A stretch of 5,050 nt of DNA from contig DTVJ01000248.1 of NCBI GenBank assembly GCA_012963565.1, positions 1-5,050 on the forward strand, read 5' to 3'. The notes beneath the pieces are model-generated. The model was given only the letters and a program-made list of their open reading frames with translations. It did no database searches and was not told where the DNA came from. The stretch comes from Piscirickettsiaceae bacterium (GTDB lineage Bacteria > Pseudomonadota > Gammaproteobacteria > PS1 > Pseudothioglobaceae). Below are positions 1-5,050 of the stretch, piece after piece. The translations under genes were made by a program, and so were the position numbers. Within the stretch, counting starts at the first letter, position 1, and each line of letters begins with the position of its first letter.

Positions 1-138
1 GTTTCACTTGAAGAATACATGGCTTGCGCTGTGGGTGGTTGTGCAGGGTGTGTGGTAGAAGTACAAACTGATAATGGCCCAGCGATGAAACGCGTTTGTG
101 TGGATGGACCAGTGTTTGAGGCTAATACTGTCTTTTAA
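1..138 (+). CDS. pyrK: Dihydroorotate dehydrogenase electron transfer subunit PyrK, C-terminal end (5' partial)
   Basis: The first 45 codons in frame 1 encode the end of a PyrK-type iron-sulfur flavoprotein; the start lies outside the window. Four cysteines at fragment residues 9, 14, 17 and 33 form the CX4CX2CX15C pattern that holds the [2Fe-2S] cluster in the C-terminal domain of this family. The surrounding SLEEYMACAVGGCAGC and KRVCVDGPVF segments match the conserved PyrK tail, and the stop falls at the expected distance after VDGPVF. In the family, PyrK with FAD and the cluster passes electrons from the class 1B catalytic subunit PyrD to NAD+ in the fourth step of pyrimidine synthesis, in the cytoplasm. 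Many gammaproteobacteria instead use the membrane-bound, quinone-linked class 2 enzyme. A related NAD/FAD oxidoreductase subunit with the same tail cannot be excluded because the FAD and NAD domains are not visible. The next gene follows after 4 bases, so the two are probably co-transcribed. Confidence 0.87.
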   Translation, partial: VSLEEYMACAVGGCAGCVVEVQTDNGPAMKRVCVDGPVFEANTVF

Positions 139-142
139 TTTC

Positions 143-784
143 GTGATTAAAGACAATCTAGTAAAGGTTAAAAATCGGATTAACGTAGTTAATCACAATC
201 AAAAAGTCACCCTAATTGCCGTTAGTAAAACTAGAAGTACGACTGAACTTCAACAGGCAATTGATGCAGGTCAACAACATTTTGGTGAAAACTATTTACA
301 GGAAGCTTTAGAAAAAATTGATGCTTTAAAAGGTCAAAATTTGATTTGGCATTTTATCGGTCCTATTCAGTCTAACAAAACTGCCAAAATTGCTGAGAAT
401 TTTGACTGGGTACACAGCGTTGATCGACCAAAAATTGCAAAAAGACTAAATGATCAACGTCCAGAAAATTTCGACAAATTAAATGTGCTTTTACAAGTCA
501 ATATTGACAATGAAGCGACTAAATCAGGTGTTTTGGTTAATGAAATTGATGAAGTTATTTCTCATTTTGAAAATTTCCAAAATATTTCATTAAGAGGTTT
601 TATGTGTATACCTAATCCTGCCAATGTACAGATAAGTTTTACCAAAATGGCTGAAATACTCAAAAAATACCCTAATTTAGATACTTTATCGATGGGTATG
701 AGCAATGATTTGGAGTTAGCCATTGAAAATGGTGCTACTTTTGTGCGTATCGGTACCGATGTTTTTGGAAAAAGATTGAAATGA
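143..784 (+). CDS. yggS: YggS/PLPBP family pyridoxal-phosphate homeostasis protein
   Basis: This is a cytoplasmic PLP-binding protein of the alanine-racemase-like TIM-barrel fold, with no known catalytic activity, that balances vitamin B6 and affects amino acid pools. Family landmarks appear in order: AVSKT with the PLP lysine at residue 29, HFGENYLQE (47-54), WHFIGPIQSNK (69-79), VNIDNEATKSG (119-129), RGFMCIP (151-157), LSMGMSND (182-189) and VRIGTDVFG (201-209). The last two form the phosphate-binding end. The open frame runs back to an ATG at 98 inside pyrK, but those extra residues look nothing like the family. The GTG at 143 places the PLP lysine at a normal distance and gives 213 residues, so it is chosen. 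No good ribosome binding site sits in front of it, which fits translational coupling to pyrK 4 bases upstream. The protein is shorter than E. coli YggS (about 234), with losses in the N-terminal region and around residues 158-178. Its function is secure; its exact start is less so. Confidence 0.93.
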   Translation: MIKDNLVKVKNRINVVNHNQKVTLIAVSKTRSTTELQQAIDAGQQHFGENYLQEALEKIDALKGQNLIWHFIGPIQSNKTAKIAENFDWVHSVDRPKIAKRLNDQRPENFDKLNVLLQVNIDNEATKSGVLVNEIDEVISHFENFQNISLRGFMCIPNPANVQISFTKMAEILKKYPNLDTLSMGMSNDLELAIENGATFVRIGTDVFGKRLK

Positions 785-805
785 GTTGAATATTTGATAT
801 ATATT
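776..805 (+). promoter_or_regulatory. Candidate sigma70-type promoter for the dsrE-like gene
   Basis: TTGAAA at 776-781 lies 18 bases before TATATT at 800-805, or 16 bases before TATATA at 798-803. The -35-like hexamer overlaps the last codons of yggS. This is the only reasonable promoter-like pair in the 57-base gap. The gap is wide for an otherwise tightly packed strand, so separate transcription of the secreted protein is plausible. In AT-rich DNA such matches arise easily by chance. Confidence 0.35.
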
Positions 806-841
806 GTCTTCTTGTAAAAGATCTAATTTTTGGAGAATATT

Positions 842-1333
842 ATGAAGAACATGTTTAAGCAATTACTAATGGCTGTTTTATTAGTCGCAAGTTTTGGTAG
901 CTCGGTTGCCATGGCGGAAGAAGATGAGGTGAGCAAAGTGGTTTATCATGCAGATTTTGCTGACCCAAGAAGGTTTAGTGCAATGTTAACGAGTATTAAT
1001 AATATGGTGACGTATTATCAAAATGAAATGATTGAATATGATGTGCGAATTGTATTTGTAGCCCATGGCATTCGTTTTGTGACCAGTGATAAATTAGAAA
1101 AAACTCCTTTTGTTGAAGATAAAGCCATGGCAGAAAGACGTGAAAGCAATACTGGAAGACTGTCGACATTGAACTCGGTGCAAGAAGTTAAGCTAGAATT
1201 ATGTGATATTACCCGCTCAGGAATTGGGCTAGATAAATCCAAATTACTTGAAGGAGTAGAGTCGGTACCATCAGGTGTAGTAAGAATTGCTGAACTACAG
1301 TCTCAAGGCTTTGCATATATCAAGATTGAGTAG
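842..1333 (+). CDS. Secreted DsrE-family protein (COG1416-like)
   Basis: This 163-residue protein has a classic signal peptide: Lys at 2 and 6, a hydrophobic stretch at about 8-19 and an AMA cleavage site after residue 25. The mature part is therefore expected in the periplasm. The mature region begins KVVYHADFADPRRFSAML and continues through YDVRIVFVAHGIRFV (66-80) to VPSGVVRIAELQSQGFAYIKI near the end. This layout is typical of the small alpha/beta DsrE/DsrF-like fold. A single cysteine in the mature protein, Cys121 in LELCDITRS, sits where related proteins carry a conserved cysteine. In true DsrE the cysteine carries sulfur for transfer to DsrC, but periplasmic COG1416 members have no established role, so sulfur handling is only a guess. 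The ATG at 842 is preferred over an in-frame TTG at 830 because GGAG at 832-835 is well placed before it and the signal peptide then begins normally. The asparaginase-like gene follows 24 bases later. Confidence 0.85.
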   Translation: MKNMFKQLLMAVLLVASFGSSVAMAEEDEVSKVVYHADFADPRRFSAMLTSINNMVTYYQNEMIEYDVRIVFVAHGIRFVTSDKLEKTPFVEDKAMAERRESNTGRLSTLNSVQEVKLELCDITRSGIGLDKSKLLEGVESVPSGVVRIAELQSQGFAYIKIE

Positions 1334-1357
1334 TCGAACCGATTTAAATAAGCACCA

Positions 1358-1843
1358 ATGACAATTAAATTACTGATTACTGGTGGCACAATTGATAAAG
1401 TTTATAACAAGCTTAGCGGCGAGTTAGAATTTAGTGAATCTCATCTAGAACAAATGTTAGAACGTGGCAGAGTTAGTTTGGATACTTCGCCAGAAATATT
1501 ATTTTTAAAAGACAGCTTAGATATGAACGGCGAGGATAGAAATCTCATTCTATCCAAATGCCTTGAATGCGATGAAGACAATATCGTAATTACTCACGGT
1601 ACTGATACTATGGTTGAGACTGCTAAGTTGCTGGGTAATCAAATTCAAGATAAAACCATTGTATTATTTGGTGCAATGATTCCTTATTCAATTGATAATT
1701 CCGATGCGTTGTTTAATTTAGGTGTGGCGTTAAATGCTGCACAAACCAAAGATAGTGGTGTTTACGTTGCTATGAATGGGCGAGTGTTTGATTTTGATAA
1801 GGTAGAAAAAAATAAGAGCTTAGGCATTTTTACTAATACCTAA
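1358..1843 (+). CDS. Stand-alone asparaginase N-terminal domain protein
   Basis: This 161-residue protein matches only the N-terminal, catalytic domain of the bacterial L-asparaginase/glutaminase family (COG0252), whose members usually have about 330 residues. Visible landmarks are LLITGGTID (5-13) with the nucleophile Thr11, ITHGTDTMVETAK (78-90) with the Thr82-Asp83 pair, FGAMIPYSIDNSDALFNL (104-121) and VYVAMNGRVFD (135-145). Lys151 lines up with Lys162 of E. coli AnsB. Aligned by eye, these match the Thr12, Thr89, Asp90 and Lys162 set. The C-terminal domain, which supplies dimer contacts and a few active-site residues to the partner subunit, is absent. No remnant of it can fit, because the convergent cytochrome gene ends 24 bases away. 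The frame is intact and well conserved, so it looks like a real short form rather than a recent pseudogene. There is no signal peptide, implying a cytoplasmic location. Activity on asparagine is possible but unproven; another small amide could be the substrate. The ribosome binding site before the ATG is weak. Confidence 0.82.
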   Translation: MTIKLLITGGTIDKVYNKLSGELEFSESHLEQMLERGRVSLDTSPEILFLKDSLDMNGEDRNLILSKCLECDEDNIVITHGTDTMVETAKLLGNQIQDKTIVLFGAMIPYSIDNSDALFNLGVALNAAQTKDSGVYVAMNGRVFDFDKVEKNKSLGIFTNT

Positions 1844-1849
1844 GTCTTT
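1814..1849 (+). terminator. Candidate hairpin at the end of the asparaginase-like gene
   Basis: CTTAGG (1819-1824) pairs with CCTAAG (1839-1844). The stem extends by AAGA (1814-1817) with TCTT (1845-1848) across one bulged G at 1818, giving 10 pairs around a 14-base loop. A short TCTTT run closes it. The stop codon lies within the right arm. The long loop and brief T run make it a weak intrinsic terminator at best. Confidence 0.3.
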
Positions 1850-1851
1850 GG

Positions 1852-1871
1852 ATAAGATTGGTTAATCTTAT
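1852..1871. terminator. Perfect 8-bp hairpin at the convergent gene junction
   Basis: ATAAGATT (1852-1859) and AATCTTAT (1864-1871) form a perfect inverted repeat around a GGTT loop. It sits between the stop of the rightward asparaginase-like gene and the stop of the leftward cytochrome gene, overlapping the latter's stop codon at 1868-1870. The position suits a bidirectional terminator, but the stem is AT-rich and neither strand has a clear T tract after it. Confidence 0.33.
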
Positions 1872-2326
1872 TGGACCATATGCTCAATTGCCGCCCTTAA
1901 CTCATCAGCTGAACAAGTTGCACACGTGCCTTTTGGCGGCATTGCACCCTTGCCAGAAATGGCAACCTTGACTAAATCATCCATACCACGTTTAAGTCTT
2001 GACGCCCAATCAGCCTTATTACCAAATTTTGGAGCACCGGCCACACCAATACTGTGACAACCTGCACAAGAAGTCGTATAGACAGACTCACCACTACGTG
2101 ATTTTTTGGCTACTGCTACTGACTTTTCGGCAACAACCGCTGTTCCGTCAACATCACCCTCTAAGTAGACTTGACCAATTGGCTTGATTCGATCTTCTAG
2201 TGTAGAAGTGTCAACTGTTTTTATTGTAACTAAGTTGGTAAAAAAAGTGTTCACACCATAGATGATTGCTGCAATTACAATAAGGGCAATCAGTGAGTTT
2301 TTGAAATGTAATGAGTTGTCTGACAT
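1868..2326 (-). CDS. Membrane-anchored cytochrome c5 family protein
   Basis: This 152-residue protein has one hydrophobic segment at about residues 10-30, a linker of about 50 residues, and a C-terminal mono-haem domain from about residue 78. The haem site is CAGCH (87-91), with His91 as one axial ligand and Met129 in KGAMPPKG as the other. Cys135 and Cys138 in the following GTCATCS segment match the extra cysteine pair, disulfide-bonded in classic cytochrome c5, that marks this subfamily. The domain should face the periplasm, tethered to the inner membrane by an uncleaved anchor, and carry electrons between a quinol-oxidising complex and a terminal oxidase or reductase. Its particular partner is not shown by the neighbours. 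The ATG at 2326-2324 is supported by an AAGGA ribosome binding site (complement of 2334-2338). It is divergent from the yhdP-like gene across 68 bases and convergent with the asparaginase-like gene. Confidence 0.92.
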   Translation of the reverse strand: MSDNSLHFKNSLIALIVIAAIIYGVNTFFTNLVTIKTVDTSTLEDRIKPIGQVYLEGDVDGTAVVAEKSVAVAKKSRSGESVYTTSCAGCHSIGVAGAPKFGNKADWASRLKRGMDDLVKVAISGKGAMPPKGTCATCSADELRAAIEHMVQ

Positions 2327-2364
2327 GTTATTTTCCTTTTAAATATTCGTTGATAGCCATAGGT

Positions 2365-2389
2365 TATAATGCTTAAAAACAGCATTATA
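2365..2389. promoter_or_regulatory. Perfect 9-bp inverted repeat with mirrored TATAAT boxes in the divergent spacer
   Basis: TATAATGCT (2365-2373) and AGCATTATA (2381-2389) are exact reverse complements separated by 7 bases. Each arm holds a consensus -10 hexamer: TATAAT at 2365-2370 on the plus strand and at 2389-2384 on the minus strand. Starts placed 7 bases beyond each hexamer would fall on the same central base, about 2377. No strong -35 is visible for either strand; the minus strand has a weak TAGAGT (complement of 2407-2412) at 17-base spacing. It could be overlapping promoters for the cytochrome and yhdP genes, a dimeric regulator's operator, or an RNA hairpin just before the yhdP start. 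Confidence 0.5.
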
Positions 2390-2394
2390 CATCG

Positions 2395-4878
2395 ATGATC
2401 AAGAAAACTCTATCTCATGGCGTTAAAGTACTTAAGCTAAGCACTTGGATCAGTGCTAGTGTTGCGTTATTAATCGTCTTAGTCACCGTTTTTTTTGTAA
2501 CTTTCCCCTCGCTAATCAAAGCGCCGATTGAAAGGCAGTTATCTGAGTTTAGTAATCTAAATATTACATTGTCAAAAATTAGTTTTAATTTTGAAAGAGA
2601 GGGGTTGACTTTAAAAGTTCATGACTTAAAGATTAGCTCCCCGCAAAAAAATATTACCATTGCTGCGGTTAATCGTTTGCAGTGGGATATTGATCTATTG
2701 AGCTTGTTAGATGACATTTATCGCCCAAGTGATGTTTATCTTGATACGTTGACGCTGTATTATAATACTGAGCAAAGTGGACGTGAATTTGGTGTGGAAG
2801 AAGTTAGGCAGTTAGTGTCTCGAGAAAATCTACAAATCCTAGGTTTTTTTAAATCACTTAAGATCAATAAAACCTTAATCAAAGATAAGCAGACTTATGA
2901 GCTTGCGCCAATCTCACTGGTGAGAGACCAGACGCAATTATCATTAAAAATATCAGATCAAAACCTAGATTTTAGCTTGCCAAATATCAAGTTAGGCAAA
3001 GCAGATATCATTGCCACTTTCTCAACGATTCAATCTGATCGAGATATATTCTTAACGGTGCCATTAATGATTAGTAACGATGATTTATCACTCAATGGCC
3101 ATCTTAAATTCTTTAATGATGCAGGTGACAATGTAGTGGAATTCGTCAGTCACATAGAGCAAATGCAAACTAATGATCTTGCCAAGTACCTTCCGTCGCA
3201 CCTGTTAGGTGATAACACGTCTGCCTGGATAAAGCGTGCTTTTATCTCTGGAGAATTAAAAGATGCACAATTTCAAATCAAGAAAAATTTATCAAAAGTA
3301 ACACCGGTTGTCACTCGATTTAGTGCTCAATTAAAAGATACCGAGTTGTTATTTAATTCCAACTGGAATAGCCTTAAGCATCTAGATGCAACGATTGAAA
3401 CTGATGGCCAAAAGATTGTGGTAATAGTGAATAGTACGCAACTAAACGGCATGGAACTGAATGATATTAAAGTTCAAATTCTAGACATGAGTAAACCAAA
3501 AATAGAAGTTGAAGTCATTGGAAAAATTAACACTCGTAGTGAGCGAATTATACAATTGTTGCAACGTGCGCCGCTGAGCAATACAGTGAAGGAAGTGCTG
3601 CATCAATTCACCTTAGCCGGTAAAGTAACTGGCAATATGAAGCTTGTTTTTCCACTAGATAAAAGGAAACCAGTCTTAGATATTGATTTGTACATTCAAG
3701 ACAATCACCTGACTACACTAGATGGTGCAGTGACGATTGAGAATTATTATTCAGAATTGGCTTTTCATGATGGGCTAATTACTTCTGTAGGTGTAGGTGA
3801 TATTAGTGGTATACCGTTTGAGATCCGTATTAATCCAAACAACCTAAGTGATGATTATTTGTCTCCATTTAGAGTTGAATTGATAAATGATGCTAATAAT
3901 TTTGAGATTTACATTAGAAAGATGTTGAATCAATCTTGGCGTGTTAGGGTTGAATCTGAAAATATTAAAGGTAATGCAGAAATTACACTCAATGATAGCG
4001 GACGTCCTAGTGTTGAATTACAAGGTTTACAGGTCACAACAATCGATGCACTCAAAGGCGAATGGAATGTTAATCCGAGTGATATTCCAAGTATGTACTT
4101 AAGTTCTAAGGGGATTTATGTCGATGAATATCAGTTACCAGATCTAACAGTAGAGTTAACCTCTGAGCAGGATTTATTGCTCATCAGTCATTTACAATTC
4201 GAAGGCAAGGAGTTATTGAGTTTTAATGGTGGCTGGTATCCAAGTGGAAAGACAAGTATTAGGGCAAGCGCAAAAGGTCAGCAGTTGAGTGAATTTTTAG
4301 AGCAATTAAATATCAAAGAAAAAGTTAAGGGTGGCGAGTTTAATTTTGACATTCGATTATTTTGTGATTGTGCGCCATGGAACATTAATCTAAACGATAT
4401 TACTGGAGTAGTAGGGATGAATGTTAAAGAAGGAGTATTTACTGACAAAGACCCTAATATCGGTCGTATTTTGTCGTTGCTTAATATTAAGTCCATTGCA
4501 AAACGCTTAAAGCGTGATGTTGGCGATATCACCGAAAAAGGTTTTGCTTATGATGATATCCAAGCAAACCTGACCATTGGTCAGTCGTTGGCAAAAATTG
4601 AGCACTTTAAACTTAATGCAACATCAGGGGTGATTGAACTAACTGGACAGAGCAATATTGTTGATCAGGAGTACGACATGAGAGCCAAAGTCATACCCGC
4701 TGTGGGTGATGCGGTGCCCGCTGCCACCGCCTTAGCAGGCGGCGGTTTGATCGGGCTGGGTATTTGGATAGCAGATGAAGCGCTGTTTGAAGGTAAATTA
4801 ATCGACTCCATTATGGGTGACATACTTGAGTTTGAGTATAAAATTACTGGTCCATGGGATGACCCTATCATTGAATAA
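2395..4878 (+). CDS. yhdP: YhdP-type AsmA-like envelope protein, short form
   Basis: This 827-residue protein has one N-terminal membrane segment (about 17-37) followed by a long, beta-rich periplasmic region, as in AsmA-like proteins. These proteins form bridges that move phospholipid from the inner to the outer membrane; in E. coli YhdP shares this work with TamB and YdbH. YhdP-specific signs are the AKYLPSHLLGDNTSAWIKRA segment at about 263-282 and the conserved C-terminal block. That block includes DPNIGRILSLLNIKSIAKRL (686-705), GFAYDDI, a Gly/Ala/Pro-rich VIPAVGDAVPAATALAGGG stretch (from 766), and ITGPWDDPIIE at the end. E. coli YhdP has about 1266 residues, so this one lacks roughly a third, although both ends are present. 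Cys657 and Cys659 form an unusual CDC in a predicted periplasmic region. The ATG at 2395 gives a normal membrane anchor but has only a weak ribosome binding site. The gene lies directly before tldD, as in many gammaproteobacteria. Confidence 0.9.
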   Translation: MIKKTLSHGVKVLKLSTWISASVALLIVLVTVFFVTFPSLIKAPIERQLSEFSNLNITLSKISFNFEREGLTLKVHDLKISSPQKNITIAAVNRLQWDIDLLSLLDDIYRPSDVYLDTLTLYYNTEQSGREFGVEEVRQLVSRENLQILGFFKSLKINKTLIKDKQTYELAPISLVRDQTQLSLKISDQNLDFSLPNIKLGKADIIATFSTIQSDRDIFLTVPLMISNDDLSLNGHLKFFNDAGDNVVEFVSHIEQMQTNDLAKYLPSHLLGDNTSAWIKRAFISGELKDAQFQIKKNLSKVTPVVTRFSAQLKDTELLFNSNWNSLKHLDATIETDGQKIVVIVNSTQLNGMELNDIKVQILDMSKPKIEVEVIGKINTRSERIIQLLQRAPLSNTVKEVLHQFTLAGKVTGNMKLVFPLDKRKPVLDIDLYIQDNHLTTLDGAVTIENYYSELAFHDGLITSVGVGDISGIPFEIRINPNNLSDDYLSPFRVELINDANNFEIYIRKMLNQSWRVRVESENIKGNAEITLNDSGRPSVELQGLQVTTIDALKGEWNVNPSDIPSMYLSSKGIYVDEYQLPDLTVELTSEQDLLLISHLQFEGKELLSFNGGWYPSGKTSIRASAKGQQLSEFLEQLNIKEKVKGGEFNFDIRLFCDCAPWNINLNDITGVVGMNVKEGVFTDKDPNIGRILSLLNIKSIAKRLKRDVGDITEKGFAYDDIQANLTIGQSLAKIEHFKLNATSGVIELTGQSNIVDQEYDMRAKVIPAVGDAVPAATALAGGGLIGLGIWIADEALFEGKLIDSIMGDILEFEYKITGPWDDPIIE

Positions 4879-4880
4879 TT

Positions 4881-5050
4881 ATGATTGAACAACTACTAGA
4901 TAACCATCACTTAAATCAAGAAAAAATCACATCACTGTTATCTTCCTTAGCTGTTAAGGGGGTTGATTATGCAGATTTGTATTTCCAGCATTCGGTGGCT
5001 GAATCGTGGTTTTTAGAAGAAGGTATTGTTAAATCAGGTACTTATCATAT
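4881..5050 (+). CDS. tldD: Metalloprotease TldD, N-terminal end (3' partial)
   Basis: The open frame from the ATG at 4881 runs out of the window after 56 full codons. The segment DYADLYFQHSVAESWFLEEG, followed by IVKSGTYH, is characteristic of the N-terminus of TldD. E. coli TldD has a very similar DYGDLYFQ...ESWVLED stretch at the same depth. In the family, TldD pairs with TldE (PmbA) to form a cytoplasmic zinc protease that degrades unfolded peptides and matures certain peptide products such as microcin B17. The catalytic HExxxH motif lies beyond the window. The start is 2 bases after the yhdP stop with no strong ribosome binding site, which points to co-transcription and probably translational coupling. 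The yhdP-tldD order supports both assignments. Confidence 0.93.
   Translation, partial: MIEQLLDNHHLNQEKITSLLSSLAVKGVDYADLYFQHSVAESWFLEEGIVKSGTYH

Noticed and set aside
98..142. N-terminal extension of yggS from the ATG at 98
   Set aside because: It overlaps the conserved end of pyrK in another frame, and the encoded residues do not resemble the YggS N-terminus.
830..841. TTG start for the DsrE-like gene
   Set aside because: The GGAG ribosome binding site at 832-835 would lie inside the coding region; the ATG at 842 gives proper spacing and a normal signal peptide.
785..841. Riboswitch or small RNA in the yggS-dsrE gap
   Set aside because: The gap is only 57 bases, AT-rich, and shows no stable hairpin or known aptamer pattern.
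1018..1242. 74-residue minus-strand open frame inside the DsrE-like gene
   Set aside because: It lies wholly opposite a well-supported coding region and shows no recognisable domain.
1358..1867. Asparaginase gene as a truncated pseudogene
   Set aside because: The frame is intact, the catalytic residues are kept, and no trace of a C-terminal domain follows; a real short form is more likely, though not proven.
1999..2187. 62-residue plus-strand open frame inside the cytochrome gene
   Set aside because: It is antisense to a clear cytochrome c5 coding region and its translation is low-complexity and unlike known proteins.
4278..4892. Two minus-strand open frames (4278-4532 and 4665-4892) inside or overlapping yhdP
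   Set aside because: Both are opposite conserved yhdP coding sequence, and nothing in their translations suggests a real protein.

Overview
The window looks like ordinary chromosomal sequence from an AT-rich gammaproteobacterium. The base composition is clearly AT-biased, genes are tightly packed, and the right-hand gene pair yhdP-tldD is a neighbourhood also found in E. coli and relatives. A secreted DsrE-family protein and a membrane-anchored cytochrome c5 suggest a respiratory, possibly sulfur-oxidising lineage such as the SUP05/Thioglobus group. That lineage call is inference from gene content and composition only.

Layout. Positions 1-138 hold the 3' end of pyrK (the [2Fe-2S] subunit of NAD-linked dihydroorotate dehydrogenase). 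It is followed after 4 bases by a YggS/PLPBP pyridoxal-phosphate homeostasis gene (143-784) that appears to start at GTG. After a 57-base gap with a candidate promoter comes a signal-peptide-bearing DsrE-family protein (842-1333). Then, 24 bases on, comes a stand-alone asparaginase N-terminal domain of 161 residues (1358-1843). These four genes all read rightwards. They converge on a leftward cytochrome c5 family gene (1868-2326), with two overlapping or adjacent hairpins at the junction. The cytochrome gene is divergent from an 827-residue YhdP-type AsmA-like envelope protein (2395-4878). The 68-base divergent spacer carries a perfect 9-bp inverted repeat whose two arms each contain TATAAT, one per strand. 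The window ends inside tldD (from 4881), 2 bases after yhdP.

How the genes relate. The left block mixes pyrimidine synthesis, PLP homeostasis, a periplasmic DsrE-like protein and amide hydrolysis, with no obvious single pathway; it may simply be a run of co-directional genes. The cytochrome carries electrons at the periplasmic face of the inner membrane. YhdP acts in inner-to-outer membrane phospholipid transport, and TldD is half of the TldD/TldE protease. No mobile element, CRISPR array, RNA gene or clearly new multi-gene system is visible. The points most worth a second look are the mirrored TATAAT palindrome and the one-domain asparaginase that keeps all its own catalytic residues.
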